Positions 1 through 11,320 of a stretch of 64,000 nucleotides of DNA are shown here, piece after piece. Where the stretch lies: positions 5,118,229 to 5,182,228 of the forward strand of contig OW203988.1 of the NCBI GenBank assembly GCA_934047225.1, read 5' to 3'. Within the stretch, counting starts at the first letter, position 1. Every line of letters begins with the position of its first letter. Source of the DNA: Ypsolopha sequella. Lineage: Eukaryota > Arthropoda > Insecta > Lepidoptera > Ypsolophidae. The notes under the pieces were generated by a model. That model had not been told where the DNA came from and searched no databases. It was given only the letters and a program-made list of their open reading frames with translations. A program made the translations under genes and the position numbers.

Positions 1-380
1 ATTTGATGAGCCGTTGTTTAAGACAATTTGCAAAAGTAACATAGTACATTTTTTTTTTCAGGGTGTGATGTCGAACTAACCTAATAACAAAAAATTGCTC
101 AAAAATTGGGTTTTTATTTTTTCTTCCTGATGTTACAGCATTTCAAGGTTTATTTTTGACTTTATCAATAGCAGGACTATTCAGAGTTGCGCAACAAAAA
201 CTTTATCCTTAGAATTTAGAACTGGTTAGCTTTGACTCTCAAAAATCTATTCGAATTTATAAAAGTACCATCAACTCGATGACTATCTACTTTTTGCTGA
301 GTTCATAATTTGATATTCTGGTCAGTCATGAGCTGGCCTACCAGCCTTCCAAGGGAAAGCGTTGACTTTTGAGACACCTG
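1..380. other. AT-rich sequence, no gene seen
   Basis: I see no open frame of note and no recognisable repeat end here. The stretch lies just outside the left arm of the long inverted repeat that starts near 381. Confidence 0.4.
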
Positions 381-880
381 TTTACCCTTGGGATAAATCG
401 CAAAGTGTTTAAAATATAGAAATTTATTTGTATCATAGTTTGAAATGTTCAGTTCCCTTTACGCAAAATGAAAAAACAACTCTTTTAGGATTAATTTGTT
501 GTCCCTATGTTTGTCTGTTTGTCCGTTTGTCTAGGCAATTTTTCTGGGTAAAATCAATAAATGCCAATATTTACAGCCCTGTAAAACATACATATTAAAA
601 CGTTTTTATGGCCTTTTATTTAACTTTTTCATACAAATTTTCTCCTTATGAAAATATAGAGATCAACACTTGACATAATATTTTGCATTTGAAAGAAAGC
701 ACAGAAAAGAACTGTAGAACAAATAATGTAAAAAATATAAAAACCATATCGTTCTATTCTAAAGGGATTAATAATCTACTGTTTGTTCAATGTGGCGATA
801 GCTTTGTTTATTATTATTTTTTTGTTTTTGACTAAGATAACAAATATTTTCATACAAGGTATTCCTTAAGGGTTATTGCT
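381..880 (+). repeat. Left arm of a ~0.5 kb imperfect inverted repeat
   Basis: This stretch reads as the reverse complement of 6305-6860 with scattered mismatches and small indels. Landmarks shared by the arms are GGGATAAATCG near 390, AAAGGCCATAAAAACG (on the complement) near 600, and ATGTGGC-ATAGCTTTGTTTA near 790. The two arms enclose the LINE and the hairpin at 5694. A long-TIR DNA element later split by LINE insertion is one explanation. Similarity stops before both the LINE 5' end and the outer flanks. Confidence 0.7.
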
Positions 881-1054
881 CCTAATTTGTAACAAAATAT
901 TAAGAAATAATTATAACGGTAAAGTACAACTTTTAGCTAAGACAATTTATTGTTAAAAGTTTGCTATATGCATAATATAGCATTCCGCGTCGGTCACTCG
1001 TTCGAGTAACACATCTATTAGCCCTTTGTTAGTCATCCGCAAAAAGTGACCAAC

Positions 1055-2029
1055 ATGTCGAAGTGTGAAAAATGTAACAAAAATATAACGGCAAAATCAC
1101 CGGGCCTGGAGTGCAATAAATGTGATAAATTGGTGCATTTCAACACACAATGCTCTGGATTAACTAGAAAACAGGTAACAGCATTACGCAACGCCGAAAA
1201 TCTAGAGTGGTCATGTCTGGAATGCCACGAGAATTCACCAAAGCGCAAGACCGTTATCCAAGATGAAGATGATGACGATGATGAAGATGATGAAGACGGA
1301 TTTTTAAAACCATCTAATATAAATATTAAAAAAATTGTCCGGGATGTATACAAGGAGGTTGAAAAAACATTGAAGAAGGAGATTCGAGAAATAAAAAGTT
1401 CTGTAGATTTTTGCTGCAGCAAAGCAGATGAATTTGTTTTGAGCATGGAGGCATTTAAGGAAAAAATAAAAGACCTAGAGAAGTCCAATGTTACCCTCAA
1501 AAATAAAAATTCGAACCTCGAAACTAAAATAGGAGCTCTGGAACAACGAATGCACCAGTTTGAACAGCATCAGCTTTGTACACAGCTGGAAATAACAAAC
1601 ATTCCTTCAGTTGAAAACGAAAATATTAACAATATTGCATCCTTAATAGCAGAGCAAATGAACTCAAACATCGCAGAAGTGAAGGTAGTTAAACGCATAC
1701 CAACCCGCGAGGGACAAGCTTCCCTGATTAAAATGGAAATGGCAGATCAGGAGGCTCGAGACCGTTGGCTAGTCGCCGCGAAGAACAAGAAGCTTCTTAT
1801 AGCAGATGTCGTGAAATCCACATCAGAGCCGATTGGAAGAATGAAAATTTTCATCCGAGAAGCCCTCACACCATATTACAAGATGTTGTTGTGGACCACG
1901 AAGCAAGAACTGCAGCCTACCTTCAAATATATTTGGTGCAAAAACGGAAAGATTTTAGTAAGGAAAGATGATAAGCAAAAAGTGATCACAATCAGATCAA
2001 TTGAAGACGTTAAAAGCTTAAGTCGTTAA
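1055..2029 (+). CDS. LINE ORF1 protein with N-terminal PHD-like zinc finger
   Basis: This is a 324-residue nucleic-acid-binding ORF1 of the LINE. The start is the first ATG, at 1055; an upstream GTG at 1046 is unlikely to be used. Residues ~4-55 have the spacing Cys-x2-Cys, Cys-x2-Cys, His, Cys, Cys-x2-Cys expected of a PHD-type finger (CEKC, CNKC, CLEC). An acidic run of Asp/Glu at ~70-82 follows, then a predicted coiled coil at ~95-170. The C-terminal half (~175-300) fits an RRM/ORF1-like fold and contains KVVKRIPTR. The frame is uninterrupted although ORF2 is broken. It would coat element RNA as a trimer or multimer. It lies 68 bp upstream of ORF2. Confidence 0.8.
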   Translation: MSKCEKCNKNITAKSPGLECNKCDKLVHFNTQCSGLTRKQVTALRNAENLEWSCLECHENSPKRKTVIQDEDDDDDEDDEDGFLKPSNINIKKIVRDVYKEVEKTLKKEIREIKSSVDFCCSKADEFVLSMEAFKEKIKDLEKSNVTLKNKNSNLETKIGALEQRMHQFEQHQLCTQLEITNIPSVENENINNIASLIAEQMNSNIAEVKVVKRIPTREGQASLIKMEMADQEARDRWLVAAKNKKLLIADVVKSTSEPIGRMKIFIREALTPYYKMLLWTTKQELQPTFKYIWCKNGKILVRKDDKQKVITIRSIEDVKSLSR

Positions 2030-2097
2030 GTATTATAATATTATTAATTAATTTTTATCCTTATCTTTGTATATTTATATATATATATATTTTCTTA

Positions 2098-5064
2098 ATG
2101 GAGAATTACGACACAGTTCATTCAGATATCTGTGAAATATTCGATTGCGTAAACATAAATAGCTTTTTTAAATGTATCCCTAAAAAATACAACACCCTAA
2201 CCTGCATGCACGTAAACATTCGATCAACAATAAAAAACTTCTCGAAGCTCGAACAAACTATTGCTAACTGCACGAAATCTATAGATATAATTATTATAAC
2301 CGAAGCAAATATTTCTGACTGCGTTTGCTCACTTTATACACTCGACGGGTACACAATGCACACAAACCTACGAAAAAATCGTAAAGGTGGTGGAATTATT
2401 ATATTTATAAAAAATCAACATAAATTTAAACCAATTATCACAACAACACTACATTTTGAATGCATATTACTTAAAATAACAACACAGCATAATTATAACG
2501 CGTATTTGTGTGCACTGTATCGACCACCAGAACAAAGTAAGCACTTATTTATGGACGAACTTCGAACTATTCTAAAAAACACAACGAAAAACGAAGACCT
2601 TCTATTGTTGGGTGACGTTAACATAGATCTTAAAACTGAGAATGGGCTCAAACATAAATATCTTGGCATAACATCTGGTTTAGGGCTTGAGTGCGGGATC
2701 TCTGACTATACAAGAATTGAGGTAAGGAAAAATATAACAACTAAAAGCTGCATAGATCACATATTTATAAGATCCCGAGCTCAAGACCCTTACACGGCAG
2801 CGCTAGGAACTGTTCTGGCAGATCATCGTGTTACGATATGTTCGCTAATTGGGTCGACAAAGATACAGGCTGCTCCAAAATTAAAAACCATTATTGACTC
2901 GGCTGTCTTAAACACACATTTAAGTAAAGTTAATTGGAAGTCTACAAACAAAATGTCATGCCCTAATAATATTTACGAGTTCATTAAAACTAATTTTAAT
3001 AACTGCTACGAAAAATCAAGTCGTGTAATTAAAATTAAAAATCGTGCTGAAAAGGATGCTAAATGGATTAATAAATATGTCAACACTATGTGCAATAAAA
3101 GAGATGAACTTTTTATGAAATGGAAAAAAGATCATACCAACTTAGTACTTAGACTAGAATATAATAAAGTTAGAAATCATACAAACAAAGTGATAGAAAA
3201 CGCAAAAAACTCATATTTTAAAAAGGAAATAAGAAAATATAAAAATGACCCTAGAAAAATGTGGGAAATCCTTAATAGAATTTCTGGTAGAATAAAAAAA
3301 TCAATAGACGACACAATTACTAAAGCATTTAAACATGAAAGTAATCACGATACGGCAAACAATTTTGCTAAAACTTTTAATAAATCCGTAAAAGACACAA
3401 TACCTAATTGTACAAGCACACTCTTGAACAGAAATCTATACACAAAATTTAGTGACGTTAGCATGCGTTTCATTAAAGCGACTCCTTGAACAACAAAAAA
3501 GTTAATCTGTAGGCAAAACAGTAGAAAAGCACCAGGTATTGATGGCATAAGAGCTTCTGATCTTAAGAGTTTGTGTAATAACATCAACGAAACGATCTGC
3601 GATTTGATTAATGCAAGTGTATCTAAAGGAGTGTACCCAGATGAACTTAAATCTGGGATTGTACGACCGGTACATAAAAAAGGTAGCCAATCTGAATACG
3701 ATAAATATAGACAGATTACAATTCTACCCGCCATAGACAAAATAATTGAAAAACATATTACTGACCAGCTCCACAATTTTTACAAATCAAATAATGTATT
3801 AGTGACTAACCAATACGGCTTCCAAGCCAATAAAAGTACTACGATGTTACTGTCGCATTTAAATGATAAAAAGCATGTGTTAATAGTGCTGATTGACTAC
3901 AGCAAAGCTTTCGACACCCTTCGTCACGATCTTCTTTTGCAAAAGCTAGAGGAAAGCGGTGTAAGAGGTCCACTGCTACGGTGGTGTAAGGACTATCTTC
4001 GCAATCGATCGTATTACGTTAAAATAAATGACTCGTACAGTGATAAAACGTCTGCTACAATAGGTACGGCACAGGGATCTGTAATAGGCCCCCTACATTA
4101 TCTTATTTACGTGAACTCAATGGCTAACACATTAAGCGACTGCGATATGTTCCAATTCGCAGATGATACTTGTTTGATGGTGGCAGATCGTGACATAGAG
4201 AAGGCAACTCATAAATTACAAAAGGACTTTGATACTATTTGCAAGTAGTCGCACGATGCTGGTCTAGCCCTAAACGCAGACAAAACTAAAGTACTACACG
4301 TGCGATCCAGTCATAATCCGGACTCTCAGAAGAAAATTAACTTGGTGGCCCATAACCACAATTGTATGCACAGCAATAATATCTCGTCTTGCTACTGTCC
4401 TTCTATCAAACAAAGAAAGAAAGAAAGAAAGAAACAAATTTATTTAAAACAAGAACGTCAACAAATGTACCTCGGACTTATAATAGATGAAAGATTCAAC
4501 TGGAGTGACCATGTAGATTACGTATGCACAAAACTACGTGCGGTTATGGCAAAACTTTATCTTATCAAAAACAAAGTTCCCTTTTCAATCCTGCTAGATA
4601 TATACAGATCGCTGGGTGACTCCATAGTATCATATGGGCTTAGTAGTTACGGACGAACATTCATTACATATTTAAATAAAATCTATTCACTACAGCTTCG
4701 AATACTTAAACTAATAGCTCCTGTAAAAATAAAAGAACGGTTTCGCAACGACCCCAACGGCCTTTTTAAAGTCTTTCAAGTATTACCAGTACATATAAGA
4801 GTTGAATTAGAACATTTAAAAGAACACTTCTTTGATTTAAGTGTACAAAAACACGTACAACATAAAATAAGCACACGGAGTATTACTCAAAAAAAACTAA
4901 AAATACCTACCGCGAGGAACTTTTACGGAAAAAGAACTTCCGCGTACATAATACCTAAATTAATAAATAGTTTGCCTTATGACGTAAGAGAATCAATGAA
5001 AACAACTAATATTAAACAAAAATTAAAAAAGTATTTTATAGAAAACCTATCAACTTCAGTATAA
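2098..5064 (+). pseudogene. LINE ORF2 (endonuclease-reverse transcriptase) with two in-frame stops
   Basis: The 989-codon frame starts at ATG 2098. The AP-endonuclease part (~2200-2870) shows MHVNIRST, ITEAN, ALYRPP, GDVNID, SCIDHIF and ADHRV, which supply the usual Asn, Glu, Asp and His residues. The reverse transcriptase (~3500-4500) shows APGIDG, LIDYSKAFDTL, GTAQGSVIGPL and FADD (catalytic Asp pair near 4160). A typical LINE C-terminal region follows. Two stops interrupt the same frame: TGA at 3487-3489 and TAG at 4246-4248. There is no frameshift between them, so each is a point change. An AAAG microsatellite at ~4411-4436 lies inside the frame just after the reverse-transcriptase core, and the residues it encodes look foreign. 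No RNase H domain is seen. Confidence 0.85.
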
Positions 5065-5693
5065 ATAAAGTATATAATGCAAGTATATAATTAAGTATAT
5101 ATAATATATGTGTGTATGTATACATGTATAATATATGTATCCTACTTCATATGTTCTTATTTAAAAACTCGACGTTAACAATATTACTACTCCTAACCTT
5201 ATTCCCCTAAATAATCACATAATTTAATTAAATCATCCTATATTCGTGTTAACTTGTCCACTTCCTAGTTAAGATCGAGTTATGTACGGACTAAAATAGT
5301 TCTTATGCTCTTGTGTGAAAGACAATTGATAAGTTTGTAACGGCTATTTAACTTTGTATTTTTTTTTTGTTATCTCCATCTCCATGGTTAAAAAGAGCAA
5401 CAATGGACGTTTGCTCATATTGTCATAAGTAAGTAAGTATCTATAAAGATACCTACCTAGTTACGTTTGTGTGTATTCCATTATTTAACGAATTTGTCGC
5501 AAAGCATTTCGATATCATAAGGCATTATCAATATTTATTTAGACTACCTGTAAATCTAATTTTCTATATGCTTGCATAAGACGGGAATGACGGTGTACGT
5601 AAAAACCCTTACAGGTTTCTGATACACCTTATTATTGTAAAGTATGTATTTCTTTTTGGTTATTAAATAAATAAATAAATAAAAAATAAAAAA

Positions 5694-5840
5694 ACATATT
5701 TTAATGATATTATGATATCTTCAAAATAATTGGGTTTTCCATAAGCGTGATATCGGATTATTTAAGGAATTTACGGCTGATATCACGACGACGGACAAGC
5801 CAATTATTTTATTACTATTGTAATATCATTAAAAATATGT
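5694..5840. repeat. 147-bp imperfect hairpin (MITE-like)
   Basis: Arms of ~40 bp beginning ACATATTTTAATGATATTAT and ending ATAATATCATTAAAAATATGT-like pair across a centre holding a second small palindrome (CGTGATATC / GATATCACG). It sits directly after the LINE tail. No coding capacity. A short foldback transposon is the likely identity. Confidence 0.65.
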
Positions 5841-6304
5841 TTAGGCATACAGTAGACTTTTAACTATAAATTTTTCTTAACTAAAAGTTGTATTTTTACT
5901 AATTGAAATTGTATTTCTCATCAAGAAGTGCAAGATGGCAAGATATTCAAAATAAGTTAATTGAATTTGTGAAATGGTTTCAGGTAAAAACAGTTTTCCA
6001 TGAAACGGTAACTGTTTATACATAGCAAAGTGTGTAAACTTAGTCACCTTACCATGAACGACGCCTGTATTTTCAGTATAGATAAAAATATACAAACTTG
6101 TTGAACTTTGCGTAAAAACGAGGCAATATTGGCGATATTATGATAATGTTTTATAAAATTTTGCTTTTTGGGCTTTATAGAGACGTAGTTAGATGTCACT
6201 AGAATATACTAATGAAGAAAAAAATGAAGAAAATAAGCTGTAGACTTCACATTCGGTTTATACCTATTGTATGAATTTTAAGAAAAATCCAGGGGTAAAG
6301 GGAC

Positions 6305-6860
6305 CTCTTAAGGAAAACCTTGTATTAAACAATTTGTAATCATAGTAAAAACTAATTCAAGGAAAAAAATAAACAAAGCTATAGCCACATTGAACAGTAT
6401 ATAATTAATCCCTTTAGAATTATACAACATGGTTTTCATATTTTTTACATTATTTGTTTAACAATTCCTTTCTGTGTTGACTTTTAAATGCAAAATATTA
6501 TCTCAAGTGTTCATCCCTATATTTTCATAGTGAGAAAATTTGTATGAAAAACGTGAAATAAAAGGCCATAAAAACGTCAAAAGTATGTTTTGACAGCTCT
6601 ATAGAGGGCTGTTAATATTGGTATTTACGAGTATTAATTTTACCCAGAAAAAATTGTCTAGACAAACAGACAGACAGACAAACATAGGGATGCCAAATTA
6701 ATCCTAAAAGAGTTTCATTTTTTTCATTTTGCGTAACGGGACCTGAACATCTACCGACAGGATTATCTACGATCTAATAATTTTGCCATGCACTGTAAAT
6801 ATTTCAAAATAAATTTCTGTATTTTAAATACTTGGCGATTTATCCCAAGTAAGTGTACCT
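6305..6860 (-). repeat. Right arm of the ~0.5 kb inverted repeat
   Basis: Reverse complement of 381-880, with landmarks CGATTTATCCCAAG near 6837 and CAAAGCTATAGCCACATTGAA near 6376. It also contains a CAGA-type tetranucleotide run near 6665 that matches GTCTGTTTGTC in the left arm. Confidence 0.7.
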
Positions 6861-7689
6861 ATATAATTTGCAAAAAACTTCACTTATTGGACCTGAAATG
6901 GTGAGCCAATACTAGAGGGTAATTTCATGAAAAGGTCATTGACCTTTGATACAGATCTCAGTAAGTATAAGTTAATTAATTTGGGTTTCAATAACGATCA
7001 AAAAATTATTCTTTTAGAGTAACATATGTTATTTTCCCGCATAAAAGTATGAATTAATTCCAAATTCATTCAGTTTTGTTGTTATGACTATGGCACGATG
7101 TAGCTAAATCACTCATACGCATATTTTGTTGAGTTTTTAACGGCAGAAATATGATGCTCCTCGAAATATTACTTTATAAAATTAATTTCAATGTCTTTTG
7201 AAGTAGTTTTGGGAGATATTTATACTCGTAGCTTGCAAAAAAAGGCACAGGTTCCACGTCTTACGGGCGCCAACGCTAGGCGTAGACTGACAATATCTTG
7301 CTGCTTTCTGCCGGCTGCATCAGTGGATTTACGTATTTTTGGAAAATGGGGGTGCTTTTCTTGACCCGAATAACGTGGTATTTGGAAAATGAATAGATAT
7401 CATTCACACTAATTTTATTAAAAAAAAACCAATAAAATCGCGAAAGCGATACCTGAAACAAAATCGATAAGAAGTATAAAATAGAGGGTTACAAAAAATT
7501 CATTGACAGTACAAATATGAATCGATTAACGTGGTTTGTGGAAAATGAATACCTTAAAGTTCAACCAAAAACATTTTTTTTTTATGGGTATACGTAACCT
7601 AATTATTGCAACAAAATCATCCGAAAGTTGACATTTTATTTCTGTTTGTATTTGTGTTCCCCTTTCATACACCTTGGCGATTATAGTCG
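6861..7689. other. No gene or clear repeat seen
   Basis: AT-rich sequence with only short frames. Two small GGCG...CGCC-type motifs near 7265 and 7675 are too short to interpret. Confidence 0.35.
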
Positions 7690-8105
7690 CCAACGAAATA
7701 GGCACGTAGTTATTTTTGTCAGAGCTAGGTATCTCCTGTCTTGTTTTTAACTACAGGCGCCATAATGGTTTTCGTAAGTTCGGCAGGCAGATACGAATGA
7801 CTCAAATATAAAGAGAACAACATTGCTAAAACTTTTGTAGCATGAGGATCGGCATGTTGAAGATGTCCAATGCTGAAGCCGTCATGACCAGGAGATTTTC
7901 CTCTGGATATTGATCTAATGGCTCTTTTAATATTTTTGGCCGTTAATATAGTCCACTTTCTCATCACGACTTTCAGCATTGATCATCCTTTCAGCCGGTC
8001 TTAGGGGCGATGGTACAAAGAAATGGTCCCTTAAGATATTAGCAATTCCATTGCTGTCACCCTCACTGCCCATGCTCACAGGGAGACCAGGTCTATTGGT
8101 AATAT
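7690..8105 (-). pseudogene. Reverse-transcriptase fragment of a LINE
   Basis: On the minus strand, 7979-7725 encodes 84 residues including RSISRGKSPGHDGFSIGHL and SYLPAELTKTIMAPVVKN. This is the start of a LINE reverse-transcriptase domain, covering the motif before the first catalytic block. Upstream on the same strand (8105-7980) another frame gives SEGDSNGIANILRDHFF, the preceding linker, so a small frameshift separates the two. No catalytic block is present, so the fragment is inactive. Clade not assigned. Confidence 0.65.
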
Positions 8106-8123
8106 AATATTATTTTATTAAGT

Positions 8124-8621
8124 ATGTTAGCAGCCCTCAATGACGTCATCCGAAGGGCCCTCGTCTCCGTAGGAGCTCCGGCTACTCTCAAACCTCCCGG
8201 TCTAGTTCGTGACGACGGAAAGAGACCCGACGGTATGACGTTAATACCGTGGAAACATGGGCCGCTCGTGTGGGATGCAACCTGCGTGGATACGCTGGCA
8301 CCCACTCATGTTTCCCAAAGCAGTAGGGCTGCTGGTTCGACGGCGGCCGCTGCTGAGCTCTCCAAGAGGCGTACATATGTGGCAATAGGTTCAAGCTACA
8401 TGTTTGCGCCTTTTGGGGTTGAGACAATGAGGACATGGGGTCCGGAGACGTATCAGCTTGTAATGGACCTCTCTGTAAAGCTTGTGGATACTAGCGGCGA
8501 CCGGCGAGCTGGCTCTTATCTAGGCCAGCGCATAAATCTTGCAATACAGAGAGGTAATGTGGCAAGTATTTTGGGCACTCTCCCGCAGGGCAGTGATCTA
8601 GAGGCAATTTTCTTTTTATAA
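8124..8621 (+). pseudogene. LINE-associated C-terminal domain remnant, possibly PD-(D/E)XK-like
   Basis: This 165-codon frame has the core KRPDGMTLIPW, LVWDATCVDTLAP and RAGSYLGQRINLAIQRGN. I recall this arrangement from C-terminal pieces of transposon-derived proteins in many invertebrates. The RPDG ... WDATCVDT spacing resembles the PD ... (D/E)xK core of restriction-like nucleases, but the usual Lys is not obvious. It abuts a reverse-transcriptase fragment of opposite strand, so it has been cut from its parent element. A decayed host gene cannot be excluded. Confidence 0.5.
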
Positions 8622-8800
8622 TTATTTCTTTAGGATTATTTTTGTTCTGTTATTTTAAGATGTACATAGTATGTTATATATGTATATGTATAAATCAACA
8701 ATACAAGACGAAGAAGTCATACAATTTTATTAATATTCTTTGTTTATATTTATTAGTATTCTTTGTTCCAAACACAAAACATATTTGATACACATAATCA

Positions 8801-9125
8801 GGGCTCGATTGTGGAGGTACCACCATCTTACTTGGAGACCCCCTCGAAGTAATTCGGGGGAGAGTAAGAGGACAGCTCACAGGCACAAAACCAGGAGGCC
8901 CACCATGCCTGGGTCCGATGGATGGCGGTATATCCATCCCTAATAGCCGGGCCTTATATGGAACAGACTGGTGATGGGCAGCGGCGTCACTGGTGCGAGG
9001 GTTCCGGCACCGCGCTCACCAACCCACCCGCCCAGCGTGTGTGAGTATGAGCAATTCTTCCAGGAAGATCGCCAGGAGTGGCAGTCCTGGAAAGGCTTAT
9101 GTCCAGTAGGTTGATGGATGAATGA
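8801..9125 (+). repeat. Dispersed repeat A, copy 1, with RTE-like 3' tail
   Basis: Positions 8801-9072 match 27945-28212 closely, including GAGGTACCACCATCTTACTT, GGAGGCCCACCATGCCTG and TGGCGGTATATCCATCC. After ~9072 this copy continues into GATCGCCAGGAGTGGCAG and a GATGGATGAATGA tail, like the 3' end of the RTE remnant at 27,425-27,836. It may therefore be an RTE-mobilised non-autonomous element. Confidence 0.7.
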
Positions 9126-9475
9126 TACCTAATAAATTAGAAAGTATGTAAACAGGTGAGCTTATCTCTGAAAAGAGATTTCTTCTCGCAAACGTTAGCG
9201 GGAAATATAAGTTTTATTAAAATAAGTAATCATACATACATGTACTACAAAAGATGAAACATTTGTAAATGAATACTAAATAAATAAATATAAATGTACC
9301 CATCGTGTGATACCCTAACAAAATTTATACATACGTAATATAATACATAAATATACACACATACTGAGAAAAAGTAATTACAGTATGTTTACAAAATTAA
9401 GATTTAAGAAGTGCCTGGCATACTGATTTATTGTGAAGACTCAATGAATACTTCTTAAAATACCAAAAACTGAGC

Positions 9476-11320
9476 GGCAACTATTTAACGGATTCCTAGC
9501 ACACGAGCTAGACCGTATACGATCTGTATTGTAGGTGCCAGTACCCCAACTATTTAACGGATTCCTAGCAACCGAGCTAGACCGTATACGATCTGTATTG
9601 TAGGTGCCAGTACCCCAACTATTTAACGGATTCCTAGCAACCGAGCTAGACCGTATACGATCTGTATTGCAGGTGCCAGTACCCCAACTATTTAACGGAT
9701 TCCTAGCAACCGAGCTAGACCGTATACGATCTGTATTGCAGGTGCCAGTACCCCAACTATTTAACGGATCCCTAGCACCTGAGCTAGACCGTATACGATC
9801 TGTATTGCAGGTGCCAGTAACCCAACTATTTAACGGATCCCTAGCAACCGGGCTAGACCGTATACGATCTGTATTGCAGGTGCCAGTACCCCAACTATTT
9901 AACGGATTCCTAGCAACCGAGCTAGACCGTATACGATCTGTATTTCAGGTGCCAGTACCCCAACTATTTAACGGATTCCTAGCAATCGAGCTAGACCGTA
10001 TACGATCTGTATTGCAGGTGCCAGTAACCCAACTATTTAACGGATCCCTGGCAACCGGGCTAGACCGTATACGATCTGTATTGCAGGTGCCAGTACCCCA
10101 ACTATTTAACGGATTCCTAGCAACCGGGCTAGACCGTATACGATCTGTATTGCAGGTGCCAGTACCCCAACTATTTAACGGATCCCTAGCAACCGAGCTA
10201 GACCGTATACGATCTGTATTGCAGGTGCCAGTAACCCAACTATTTAACGGATCCCTAGCACCCGAGCTAGACCGTATACGATCTGTATTGCAGGTGCCAG
10301 TATCCCAACTAGACCGTATACGATCTGTATTGCAGGTGCCAGTAACCCAACTATTTAACGGATTCCTAGCACCCGAGCTAGACCGTATACGATCTGTATT
10401 GTAGGTGCCAGTACCCCAACTATTTAACGGATTCCTAGCAACCGAGCTAGACCGTATACGATCTGTATTTCAGGTGCCAGTACCCCAACTATTTAACGGA
10501 TTCCTAGCAATCGAGCTAGACCGTATACGATCTGTATTGCAGGTGCCATTACCCCAACTATTTAACGGATCCCTAGCAACCGGGCTAGACCGTATACGAT
10601 CTGTATTGCAGGTGCCAGTACCCCAACTATTTAACGGATTCCTAGCAACCGGGCTAGACCGTATACGATCTGTATTGCAGGTGCCAGTACCCCAACTATT
10701 TAACGGATCCCTAGCAACCGAGCTAGACCGTATACGATCTGTATTGCAGGTGCCAGTAACCCAACTATTTAACGGATCCCTAGCACCCGAGCTAGACCGT
10801 ATACGATCTGTATTGCAGGTGCCAGTACCCCAACTATTTAACGGATCCCTAGCACCCGAGCTAGACCGTATACGATCTGTATTGCAGGTGCCAGTAACCC
10901 AACTATTTAACAGATCCCTAGCACCCGAGCTAGACCGTATACGATCTGTATTGCAGGTGCCAGTAACCCAACTATTTAACGGATCTCTAGCACCCGAGCT
11001 AGATCGTATACGATCTGTATTGCAGGTGCCAGTACCCCAACTATTTAACGGATCCCTAGCACCTGAGCTAGACCATATACGATCTGTATTGCAGGTGCCA
11101 GTACCCCAACTATTTAACGGATCCTAGCACCCGAGCTAGACCATATACAATCTGTATTGCAGGTCCCAGTACCCCAACTAGACCGTATACGATCTGTATT
11201 GCAGGTGCCAGTACCCCAACTATTTAACGGATCCTAGCACCCGAGCTAGACCATATACAATCTGTATTGCAGGTCCCAGTACCCCAACTAGACCGTATAC
11301 GATCTGTATTGCAGGTACCA
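9476..11320 (+). repeat. Minisatellite of about 26 copies of a 69-bp unit
   Basis: Tandem units of 69 bp run head to tail, with conserved blocks CAACTATTTAACGGAT, CTAGACCGTATACGATCTG and CAGGTGCCAGTA. Variants differ at a few fixed sites. Three units are shortened to ~42 bp by loss of the same 27 bp (near 10,294, 11,163 and 11,273). Because 69 is divisible by 3 the array stays open in one frame for hundreds of codons (a 23-residue repeat with QLFNG and ELDRIRSV). I read that as a by-product of period, not coding. A six-unit block is duplicated at a 525-bp offset (9880 and 10,405), and a 110-bp block is duplicated at the right end. Confidence 0.95.

Larger units (their letters stand above)
960..5690 (+). 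mobile_element. CR1/Jockey-group non-LTR retrotransposon (LINE), decayed
   Basis: The element has a two-ORF layout: ORF1 with a PHD-like zinc finger (1055-2029) and ORF2 with endonuclease and reverse transcriptase (2098-5064). A ~600-bp 3' UTR follows and ends in an AAAT-type tail near 5660-5690. The 5' boundary is placed loosely, after the inverted-repeat arm. The PHD-type ORF1 and the lack of RNase H favour the CR1/Rex/Daphne part of the Jockey superfamily, but the clade is inferred by eye. ORF2 has in-frame stops, so the copy is not autonomous. Confidence 0.8.

Noticed and set aside
9604..11127. Two long frames (266 and 240 codons) across the minisatellite, encoding a 23-residue repeat
   Set aside because: The period is divisible by 3, so openness is expected. 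Frames start at GTG after stops made by the same repeat position, and flanks are noncoding.
9476..11320. CRISPR-like array
   Set aside because: Units are contiguous with no unique spacers, and the genome is eukaryotic.
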